NCBI GenBank assembly: GCA_964626015.1
Contig: CAZVCC010000030.1
Span: forward strand, 1 to 38,613
Direction of reading: 5' to 3'
Length of the DNA stretch: 38,613 nucleotides
Source of the DNA: CAIKZJ01 sp964626015
GTDB lineage: Bacteria > Bacteroidota > Ignavibacteria > Tepidaquicellales > Tepidaquicellaceae
In this document: positions 31,916 through 38,375 of the stretch, in pieces
Layout: every line of letters starts with the position of its first letter
Position numbering within the stretch: position 1 is the stretch's first letter
The notes under the pieces: model-generated
The model's database searches: none
Seen by the model: the letters and a program-made list of their open reading frames with translations, nothing else
What the model was told of the DNA's origin: nothing
Translations under genes and position numbers: made by a program

Positions 31916-34170
31916 CGGCTCTTCTTCTTTTCCCCGCTCGCGCTGTAGGAATAATAATAATAGTAATTATTGTAATAATAATAACCGTATGCTTTCTTAA
32001 ACGAAAAATCATTCAGAACTGTGCCTAATAGTTTGTGCGAATTGATGTTTTTTAATTTATTAAATGTTCTGAAGAATGCATCTCTGTTTGTTTTTCCTGC
32101 CCTTGAGACCAATACTGTGCCGTCTGTAACGTTGAAAAGTATTTCCGCGTCTGTAACGGAAAGAAAAGGCGGTGAGTCTAATATGATAATGTCAAACTGT
32201 TCCTCAAGCGTTTTAATAAAATTGTACATTTGTTCTGACCCAAGTATTTCCGAAGGATTCGGAGGGAGCGTGCCGCAGGCTATATAGCTAAAATTTTTAG
32301 TATTTGTTTGTCTTATTACGTCTTTGTAATCTAAATCAGTATAAAACACATCGCAAATACCCGGATACCTGTCCTGTTTGAAAAGTGTATGTATTTTTGG
32401 CTTTCTAAAATCGCAGTCAATTAGAAGTGTGTTTTTGTTTGATAAAGCCATTGTCAATGCAAGATTACCTGATATGAATGTTTTTCCTTCTCCCGGTACG
32501 GAGCTTGTAACAAGAAGTGTTTTAAATTTTTCTTCCTTGGTTTTTGAATATTGAATTCTCGTTCTTAAAGCTTTGAAAGCTTCTGCTACAGTATTGTTTT
32601 TCGAATCATTTATAAGAACTCTCTGCTTTTCATCTTCCCCTTTTAAGCCTTCTATGCTTGGTATCCATGATAGTACATTTACTCCCTGTTTTTCCAACTG
32701 CTCAGGATCTTTTATTGAACGGTCAAGGAAATCTCTGCTTAAGGCAAATCCTAATCCTAAAATAAGCCCAATTATAATTCCGAATATAATTATTTTGGGC
32801 CTGTCAGGTCCTATAGGTCCGTTATTTTCTGTTCCGGGATCGAGAATAAATGCGTTTCCTATTCTTGTTCTTTCGTTTATCGATGCTTCCTGATACTTTT
32901 CTTCAAGAGTTAAATAAAGTTTCTCATAAAATTTCTGGTTTCTTTCGAGTTTTGCTAATTCAATTCCATTTTCGGGAAGTTTGTTGAATTCATCCTCCTG
33001 TTTTTTTAAAACCCCCGTTATTATTTTGCTTTTTTCATCCAAAGATGCAAGGCTTAATTTTGATTCCAGTATTTTATTCGTCAGGCTTAATTTATCAGCA
33101 GGTGTGTTTGAAAGAACTCCTTCTTTTATATATGCCGCTTTCTCTTCATAACTTTTCTTAAGGGGTACAATCCTTTCTGCATACGAATTCCTTACCCTTT
33201 GTTTTGATTCTTCATCTTTCAACATTGAAATTTCTAAATCTCTGCTTACTTCCAGTTCAGCTATCTTTTTTGATAATGCTTCAACATATGATGTGTTGAA
33301 TTCTTTGTCTAAATATTTTGTAAATTCAGGATCTATTTTATTTAATTCACTGTTTAATATCACTAATGAACTTTTCACCGCTTTTAATTCTATGTCAGCG
33401 TTATTTTTTGCCGCATCGTATGTTGAGATGTTATTTATTATGTTATCTGCCTGAGTTCCTAAAGATACTAATCCTGTTGCCTTCTGAAAGTCTTCAAGCT
33501 TTTTTTCTGCCTGATTCAAATCTTCATAAGTTTGCTCTTTTTCTTCCTTCAAGTAGTTCTTCACGGCTGTTATATCAAGCCTGCCTATGGCCTTCGTATA
33601 CTCTTCAAATACTCCCGAATATGTTGTTATTATTAGCTTTGCTTCTTCAAAATCTGGATTATCTGTTGATAATAAAATAATACTTACTTTCTTATTCGGC
33701 TGTTCAAATTTAACTAAGTGAACAAGCATTTTTCTTATTTCGCTAGGTTTAGCAGATATTCTTTTCCCGTCTTCGTCTGTATGTAAAAGAATACTATAAT
33801 TTGATTTGTTATTAGTGTTGCTTATAGAATCTGCTAAGGCTTTTGCTACCAAGTCCCTAATGTAATAACTTTTCATAATCTCAATCTGCCCTAGTATGAA
33901 AGTCTCCACCTGCCAGCTGCTCATTTCACCTCCTAATATATCCTCCGTAAGTATGTTTCCTTTTGGATCTTCAACTTTAATAACAGCCGTTGAGCGGTAC
34001 TGGTCTTTTAATCCCATCGCATAGTAAATTGAAATAACAGCGGAAATTATAAGTATTACAAATATAGGTGTAATATTCAATAATATAATATTGAGATAAT
34101 CCTTAAATGTCTTTCCCTGTATTTCTTCTTGTGTCTCTGCTAAGTTTAAATTACTTGTATTCTGTTCCAT
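31906..34170 (-). CDS. wzc: Wzc-type polysaccharide co-polymerase and tyrosine autokinase
   Basis: A 754-residue inner-membrane protein. First membrane segment at ~32-52, a Wzz-type periplasmic domain with long coiled-coil helices (~200-440), the proline/glycine rich PCP signature DPGTENNGPIGPDRPK before the second membrane segment (~460-477), then the BY-kinase: Walker A SVPGEGKTF (557-565), Walker A' LLIDCDFRK (582-590) and Walker B IIILDSPP (661-668). The C-terminal tail has 11 tyrosines in 15 residues (728-742), the autophosphorylation cluster. It controls chain length and export with the SLBB protein. The final residues KSRKQ run into repeat DNA. Confidence 0.93.
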   Translation of the reverse strand: MEQNTSNLNLAETQEEIQGKTFKDYLNIILLNITPIFVILIISAVISIYYAMGLKDQYRSTAVIKVEDPKGNILTEDILGGEMSSWQVETFILGQIEIMKSYYIRDLVAKALADSISNTNNKSNYSILLHTDEDGKRISAKPSEIRKMLVHLVKFEQPNKKVSIILLSTDNPDFEEAKLIITTYSGVFEEYTKAIGRLDITAVKNYLKEEKEQTYEDLNQAEKKLEDFQKATGLVSLGTQADNIINNISTYDAAKNNADIELKAVKSSLVILNSELNKIDPEFTKYLDKEFNTSYVEALSKKIAELEVSRDLEISMLKDEESKQRVRNSYAERIVPLKKSYEEKAAYIKEGVLSNTPADKLSLTNKILESKLSLASLDEKSKIITGVLKKQEDEFNKLPENGIELAKLERNQKFYEKLYLTLEEKYQEASINERTRIGNAFILDPGTENNGPIGPDRPKIIIFGIIIGLILGLGFALSRDFLDRSIKDPEQLEKQGVNVLSWIPSIEGLKGEDEKQRVLINDSKNNTVAEAFKALRTRIQYSKTKEEKFKTLLVTSSVPGEGKTFISGNLALTMALSNKNTLLIDCDFRKPKIHTLFKQDRYPGICDVFYTDLDYKDVIRQTNTKNFSYIACGTLPPNPSEILGSEQMYNFIKTLEEQFDIIILDSPPFLSVTDAEILFNVTDGTVLVSRAGKTNRDAFFRTFNKLKNINSHKLLGTVLNDFSFKKAYGYYYYNNYYYYYSYSASGEKKKSRKQ

Positions 34171-34173
34171 TTA

Positions 34174-34815
34174 TTACTTATTATAATAAAGTATTGTTAT
34201 TATTAGTGTTCCCAGAGAAAATAATGGTGTCAATACATAAGAAATATCTTTGACATTTTCCCAGAAAGTTAATTCCGGTTTAATAGGTACCGCTATAACA
34301 TCTCCAGGCTGCAAAACAGGATTATTTTTACTAACCACACCCACTGAATTATCGGCAAATAAATCTGCATATTTAAGCAGAATAACTTTATCGTCTTTTA
34401 GTTTTCCAGACTTTTCCTGAGGTCTTATAAATTTAATATTATCACCAATCCTGTCATTGATAAGCCCTCCCGACAGACTCATTACGTCCAAAAAAGTACT
34501 TCCTTCGGGAACAAGATATTTTCCCGGGTTTTTCACTCCTCCGAGAACAATAACTTCAATATTAACTTTGTCTGGATCTGAGTAATTGAAGTAATTAACA
34601 CCAATTTTTTTAGTTTCATATTCGCCGACGCGAGTGTCGTTTTGGGAGTATGCGTTTCCGATTAAGGTTATGAACAATAGGAGGGATAAGACTACGCAAT
34701 GAAACAGTGAACTGTCTTTTGCAGATAGCCTGCGTAAGACATGATGCGTAAACTGTAAACTGTAAGAGATTAAAAAATTCAAAAAAGTGTTGTTTAGAGA
34801 TTTTTGATTATTCAC
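34174..34815 (-). CDS. Short SLBB-domain polysaccharide export protein (Wza-like, reduced)
   Basis: A 213-residue protein, much shorter than Wza (about 380). A hydrophobic signal segment VVLSLLLFITLIGNAYSQ (41-58) is followed by one SLBB domain, IEVIVLGGVKNPGKYLVPEGSTFLDVMSLSGGL (~85-118), and ends with a C-terminal membrane segment (FSLGTLIITILYYNK). No full Poly_export domain is visible. The 40 residues before the signal core include ISYSLQFTHHVLRRLSAKDSSLFHC (16-40), which is encoded by intergenic repeat words, so the signal peptide has a long, repeat-derived n-region. The ATG at 34815 is the only start in frame before the signal. It partners Wzc, 3 nt downstream. Confidence 0.75.
   Translation of the reverse strand: MNNQKSLNNTFLNFLISYSLQFTHHVLRRLSAKDSSLFHCVVLSLLLFITLIGNAYSQNDTRVGEYETKKIGVNYFNYSDPDKVNIEVIVLGGVKNPGKYLVPEGSTFLDVMSLSGGLINDRIGDNIKFIRPQEKSGKLKDDKVILLKYADLFADNSVGVVSKNNPVLQPGDVIAVPIKPELTFWENVKDISYVLTPLFSLGTLIITILYYNK
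34706..34765. repeat. Repeat words encoding the n-region of the SLBB protein, with first copy of a 24-nt element
   Basis: ACAGTGAACTG, GTAAACTGTAAACTG and a 24-nt segment at 34712-34735 (CTGTCTTTTGCAG then ATAGCCTGCGT). A related 24-nt copy is at 34915-34938 with 19 of 24 bases equal. This copy lies inside the coding frame of the SLBB protein, whereas the other is intergenic. Confidence 0.65.
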
Positions 34816-34861
34816 TTATGTGTATTATTTGTTTCTTTAAAATTTGTTAAATATATTAATG

Positions 34862-34957
34862 TTTGTTGATAGTTGATAGACAATAGCGAAGTGCCGTGAG
34901 TAGTTAATAGTAATCTGCCCTTTGCAGACACGCTGCGTTATGCTTAACATGTTACTG
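34862..34957. repeat. Repeat words between the SLBB gene and the epimerase gene
   Basis: GTTGATAGTTGATAG (heptamer), GTTAATAGTAATC and the second copy of the 24-nt element (34915-34938, CTGCCCTTTGCAG then ACACGCTGCGT), then GTTACTGGTTATG which enters the 3' end of the epimerase gene so that its last codons (NHNQ) and TAA are repeat-derived. The 136-bp gap holds nothing else I can support. Confidence 0.65.
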
Positions 34958-35875
34958 GTTATGATTTATGAGCAAAGATAATCCCAAATCGAAGGTGACA
35001 CGAGGTTTCCATCCAAAGGTTTTGGTGATTAATTCTATGTTGGCAAATGAATGCTCTATGTCACCTTTTCTTCTTCCAACATATTGTGGCTTTACATCCT
35101 TTCCAAGTAATGTGTTTATATGTGCAACGAGATAGTTTAATTCTATCTGGTCGTGACAGGCAGCGTTCATTGCGATTCCAGGCTCGCATTCTTTTGTAGC
35201 TGCAAGAAGATTTGCTTCCACAACGTTTGCGACATAGGTAAAATCTCTTGTCTGTTTGCCGTCGCCGTAGATAGTCGGTTTATCATCATTGGAAATCATT
35301 TTTATGAACTTCGGGATTACCGCAGAATACTGGGAATTAGGATCCTGCCTTGGTCCGAATACGTTGAAGTACCTTAGTGCAACTGTATGAAGTCCGTACA
35401 CTTTTGCAAAAACCCTGCAGTATTTCTCTCCTGCAAGCTTACTGACTGAATAAGGGGATAAGGGATTGGGCGTCATTCCTTCGTGTTTCGGAAGTTCCGG
35501 TGTATCGCCGTATATAGAAGATGACGAAGCAAATACAAACCTCTTTACGCCCGCTTCTTTTGATGCGTCCAGCATGTTCAAAGTACCGCCGACGTTTACT
35601 TCGTTTGAAGTGATAGGGTCATTTATTGAACGAGGAACGGACGGCAAAGCGGCTTGATGAAGAACAATGTCAATTCCCGCTACAGCCTGCTTTACGATGT
35701 GGTAGCTTCTGATGTCGCCTTCAATAAGTTCGACATCATTACTAAATTCTTTCAGGTTTTCTCTTTTACCTGTGGAGAAATTGTCAAGAACACGTACTTT
35801 TTCGCCGCGTTTGAGCAATTCCTCCACAATATTACTCCCTATAAACCCGGCTCCTCCAGTCACCAAATACTTCAT
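34952..35875 (-). CDS. Extended SDR, UDP-sugar 4-epimerase type (WbpP/TviC-like)
   Basis: A 307-residue SDR. NAD-binding GGAGFIGSNIVEEL (7-20), catalytic SSSSIYGD (~115-122) and YSVSK (~142-146), then ALRYFNVFGPRQDPNSQYSAVIPKFI, RDFTYVANVV and GRRKGDIEHSFANI, the order and wording typical of UDP-GlcNAc/UDP-GalNAc 4-epimerases of the WbpP group. It would supply a galacto-configured precursor. Upstream is a 257-bp gap of repeat words and AT-rich DNA, so this gene may head the transcription unit that continues through the SLBB and Wzc genes. Confidence 0.8.
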   Translation of the reverse strand: MKYLVTGGAGFIGSNIVEELLKRGEKVRVLDNFSTGKRENLKEFSNDVELIEGDIRSYHIVKQAVAGIDIVLHQAALPSVPRSINDPITSNEVNVGGTLNMLDASKEAGVKRFVFASSSSIYGDTPELPKHEGMTPNPLSPYSVSKLAGEKYCRVFAKVYGLHTVALRYFNVFGPRQDPNSQYSAVIPKFIKMISNDDKPTIYGDGKQTRDFTYVANVVEANLLAATKECEPGIAMNAACHDQIELNYLVAHINTLLGKDVKPQYVGRRKGDIEHSFANIELITKTFGWKPRVTFDLGLSLLINHNQ

Positions 35876-35939
35876 TTTCTTATATGTTAATATTTATTGT
35901 ATTCGTTTTTTAATTAAAATCCTGCTGGAAAAAATTTGG

Positions 35940-36160
35940 CACAACATAAAAGACAATTAAAACTGATTTTCACAGATTTAAGATACGCTCTCCATAACTC
36001 CAAACTGCTCTTTCTCCCTTTCTCCCGTCCCCACTGTTCTTCATAACTTCATAACTCCTTAACTCCATAACTGCTCTTAAGCTCTTTTCCGTGTATTCCG
36101 TGTGAAACTGCTCTTGCGCTTTCTATGAGCTATCAGCTAATGCGCTGTTTACTGTTTACT
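35940..36160. repeat. Repeat-filled gap between the AlbA-type remnant and the epimerase gene
   Basis: The gap contains CAACATAAAAGACAATTAAAACTGATTTTCACAGATTTAA-type sequence at its left and then CCATAACTCC, ACTGCTCTT, CTTCATAACTTCATAACTCC and CCGTGTATTCCGTGTG words, then AGCTATCAGCTAATGCGCTG and GTTTACTGTTTACTT. The last two encode the C-terminus (VNSKQRIS) of the remnant reading frame. At least four of the window's unit families are mixed here. A promoter for 34952-35875 probably lies in 35876-35975, but I cannot fix its boxes. Confidence 0.7.
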
Positions 36161-36549
36161 TCCCAATGTCCGCCTTTAGCAGGACCGATGCGTTTGAGAA
36201 TTCCAGTCTTTTTTAATCTTGCAATGTTTTCTTTGATTTTTCTTTGAGATATGCCAACTAATTGGGCTAACTCATTGGTTGATATAGCAGGTTCTTCAAT
36301 AATATAATTTAAAATATTTCTTTGATTTTCGGTGACCTTATCAGTGACCTTATCGGTGACCTTATCTGTGACCTCCGTACCCTTCAGCTTTTCCTTAAAG
36401 ATTGTTACCATAAAACCGTTGGGCTTTTCCTCAAAAACCGGTTCGATGATTCCATGCTCTTTGCATATATTGATAATGCGTCTGATACCGGAACCGTATC
36501 GTTCAATCAGGCCGGTTTCCTTGAATGCTTTCGCAATCAATTCGGTTCC
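36133..36549 (-). pseudogene. C-terminal remnant of an AlbA_2/HATPase_c_4-type regulator
   Basis: An open frame of about 135 codons (TTG 36540 to stop 36133) holding only the end of the family: LIAKAFKETGLIERYGSGIRRIINICKEHG, the last part of the HATPase_c_4 domain, then a linker with the repeat EVTDKVTDKVTDKVTENQ, a winged helix (IEEPAISTNELAQLVGISQRKIKENIARLKK) and the tail RIGPAKGGHWEV shared with the intact paralogue at 36672-38012. The AlbA_2 domain and most of the ATPase-like domain are missing. Upstream in the same frame there is a TAG within ~30 codons, and the sequence changes to another gene's N-terminus. If translated it would be a free wHTH protein; I regard it as a decayed copy. 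Confidence 0.7.
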
Positions 36550-36628
36550 TAAAATCTTCTTTCTTCCTAACTAAAGTAATACTTTGCTTCCGGACCTCCA
36601 AATCTTTATGTGTTTTTGTTTTTTCCAT
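36550..36628 (-). pseudogene. N-terminal remnant of a four-helix-bundle (S23 / IVP-type) gene
   Basis: From ATG 36628 the frame reads MEKTKTHKDLEVRKQSITLVRK, the standard opening of four-helix-bundle proteins related to the 23S rRNA intervening-sequence-encoded protein (usual form HKDLEVWK.SI.LV). After ~22 codons similarity ends and the DNA becomes the AlbA_2-type remnant in another frame. The usual Trp is Arg here. The junction is near 36550-36570. This looks like a deletion that joined two formerly separate genes. Confidence 0.65.
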
Positions 36629-36635
36629 GTTTTGC

Positions 36636-36682
36636 TCTTCTTGTTACTTGTTACGGGTTACTTGTTACGGGTTACTGCTGTT
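36636..36682. repeat. GTTACGG/GTTACTT heptamer cluster between the two AlbA_2-type genes
   Basis: TTGTTACTTGTTACGGGTTACTTGTTACGGGTTACTGCTG consists of alternating 7-nt units GTTACTT and GTTACGG. It reaches into the 3' end of the intact paralogue, giving its last residues (ISEQQ) and stop. Confidence 0.75.
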
Positions 36683-38012
36683 CACTGATTATTTCCCAAT
36701 GCCCGCCTTTGGCAGGTCCAACACGTTTTATTTTACAACCTTTTTTGAGTTTTTCAATGTCTCGTTTTATTGTCTTATGGTCAACTCCAATTTTCTTCGA
36801 CATATCGTACATTGAAATATTCGCATCCTTTTTAATCAATTCAATGATCAAATCAAGTCGTTTTTCTGGGACATTTTTTGGGACATTTTCTGGGACATCT
36901 TCATCAACATTCCCGTTTGTATGCATGGTTATCCAAAATGCATCTGTAAAATTGAAATTTACTTTGTTGCCGTTATTCCTGCATGCATCTCTTACTCTTT
37001 TAATGCCTGTTCCTGCTTTTTCCATAAAATCTGTTCTTGATAGTAAATCAACTAGTAATCGATTTCTTGCTTCGCTTCTTTTTCCAAATTCCGTTTTGGG
37101 AAATAGTAATTCACCTTTGTTGTTTATTACAATACGGTTTTTTAATTTCTCAATAGCAATATTGTTTCCTAAAAAGTAATCAAAATGAATAATTGCATTC
37201 ACTATGGCTTCACGGTATGCCTCAATCGGATATTCAGGAAATTCACGCCGTTTAAGGTCTTTTATCTCAAATCGTACAGGTATTCTCTCCTTTAGGTATG
37301 CAATTGCATACTCTATGTTCCCTATTATTCCATGGTCAACTTCCTTTTTATCAAGTATATCTACTCTTTTGTCATCGTTAAAATGGATACACCTTATTTT
37401 TGAACTGATTATATATTTGTATGGCTCTTTTGCAAAATATAAAACGCCTGCATTTGTTAATCCTTCATCAGTCAATACGCGTAAATTTCGCAAAATTTCT
37501 TCTTTTAGCAGATTGTAGGAAATACCGGCTAATTTTAAGTAATAAGCAAATTTTTCATTGTCAAAGTCTTTCCAGTCAAAATTCTCGCATATCTGCTCGT
37601 CATACCTCACATTACCTGATTTTATTGCAAGGTTTAATATCTCATTTCGTGTCATTTTCTGTGTGTTGGCTCCCATACGCATAAAAAATCCGTATGAACA
37701 GGAATATGGCTTATTTCTCCCTTCTGGTACCCCTATTACCAATATATTTTCTGCTTCGGCCAAATTAATTTTTATTGAAGGATCGCAATTGTATGCAATA
37801 TCCTGAATTTGTGATTTAAGCCTGTTTGTAATTTCTATTCCCTTCAGTATTCCTTTGTCTGAAATTCCCAAATAAATACTACCACCGGATGAATTGGCAA
37901 AAGCAACAATCTCTTTCTGAATGCTCTTGTCGAATGATTCTTTGAATTCGATAAATTGCCCCTCTCCCAATTCGGTAATTTTTTCGATGTTATTTGAATT
38001 TTCGGCAGACAT
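36672..38012 (-). CDS. AlbA_2 (schlafen-type) domain putative transcriptional regulator with HATPase_c_4 and winged helix
   Basis: A 446-residue protein. AlbA_2 domain at ~13-130 (EGQFIEFKESFDKSIQKEIVAFANSSGGSIYLGISDKG...RNKPYSCSYGFFMRMGANTQKMTRNEI), HATPase_c_4 at ~285-370 (YREAIVNAIIHFDYFLGNNIAIEKLKNRIVINNKG...EKAGTGIKRVRDACR), then a linker with near repeats DVPENVPKNVPEK, and a winged helix (MSKKIGVDHKTIKRDIEKLKKG). Such proteins are found in accessory regions; their targets are mostly unknown. It shares its last 12 residues and the short-repeat linker style with the remnant next to it, so both come from duplication or repeated acquisition. ATG 38012; no clear ribosome site. Confidence 0.85.
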   Translation of the reverse strand: MSAENSNNIEKITELGEGQFIEFKESFDKSIQKEIVAFANSSGGSIYLGISDKGILKGIEITNRLKSQIQDIAYNCDPSIKINLAEAENILVIGVPEGRNKPYSCSYGFFMRMGANTQKMTRNEILNLAIKSGNVRYDEQICENFDWKDFDNEKFAYYLKLAGISYNLLKEEILRNLRVLTDEGLTNAGVLYFAKEPYKYIISSKIRCIHFNDDKRVDILDKKEVDHGIIGNIEYAIAYLKERIPVRFEIKDLKRREFPEYPIEAYREAIVNAIIHFDYFLGNNIAIEKLKNRIVINNKGELLFPKTEFGKRSEARNRLLVDLLSRTDFMEKAGTGIKRVRDACRNNGNKVNFNFTDAFWITMHTNGNVDEDVPENVPKNVPEKRLDLIIELIKKDANISMYDMSKKIGVDHKTIKRDIEKLKKGCKIKRVGPAKGGHWEIISEQQ

Positions 38013-38024
38013 AGCTGTTTGTTT

Positions 38025-38105
38025 GAAGGAACCGTAAACTGTGACTTTAAGAGCAGTGACTTAAGAGCCGTAACACGTGATGAGTGAACTGTGAATTGCG
38101 AGCTA
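38025..38105. repeat. Repeat words upstream of the AlbA_2 gene
   Basis: GTAAACTGTGACTTTAAGAGCAGTGACTTAAGAGC, then ACACGTGATGAGTGAACTGTGAATTGCGAGC: imperfect 7-8 nt words of the GTGAACTG / AGTGAC families with AAGAGC words. They occupy the place where the promoter of 36672-38012 should be. Confidence 0.6.
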
Positions 38106-38182
38106 TCCCTGTACATTAAAATAAAAGGCAAGACACCTCCTAAATAACTTTTTCTGGTATCACGGATTGTGATACCATCCAT
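38106..38182. other. Short element with a perfect 8-bp inverted repeat
   Basis: At 38156-38176 GGTATCAC and GTGATACC flank the 5-nt loop GGATT. To its left is AAAATAAAAGGCAAGACACCTCCTAAATA, unlike the surrounding repeat words. The minus strand is open from ATG 38182 (MDGITIRDTRKSYLGG) but runs into repeat sequence, so I do not call a gene. It could be an operator, a small hairpin RNA or the end of a small mobile element. Confidence 0.45.
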
Positions 38183-38188
38183 TAGTTA

Positions 38189-38333
38189 TTAATCTTTTTC
38201 TTTCTTTATCCTATCTTTTGTCCACTGAACGCTGATTACTGTAATCTTAGCCGCTGTTTTAGCTGCTTCATCCAGCCCTTTAAAAATGCTTTTACTAATT
38301 TCCTTTTTATCCCTTATTTTTGTTTTTCTCATT
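38189..38333 (-). pseudogene. Small charged ORF with an apparent frameshift
   Basis: From ATG 38333 the frame reads MRKTKIRDKKEISKSIFK and then stops after RAG. One base off, at the run TTTTTAAAAGGG (near 38280), the reading continues GLDEAAKTAAKITVISVQWTKDRIKKEKD to TAA at 38189. Joined, the two halves would make a ~47-residue basic helix-rich protein. Either a one-base indel has broken it, or a -1 shift occurs at the A/T run. The last part overlaps GCTGATTACTG/GAACGCTG words of the neighbouring repeat family. No function recognised. Confidence 0.4.
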
Positions 38334-38375
38334 TTTACCTCTGAAGTTTTATTTCTATTTCTTTAATTTTTCCTG

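Noticed and set aside
36610..37179. Long plus-strand reading frame opposite the AlbA_2 gene
   Set aside because: It is the shadow of a well-supported minus-strand gene, starts in repeat words and resembles no family.
37844..38182. 112-codon minus-strand frame starting MDGITIRDTRKSYLGG
   Set aside because: After ~25 codons it is made of repeat words and then overlaps the AlbA_2 gene in another frame.
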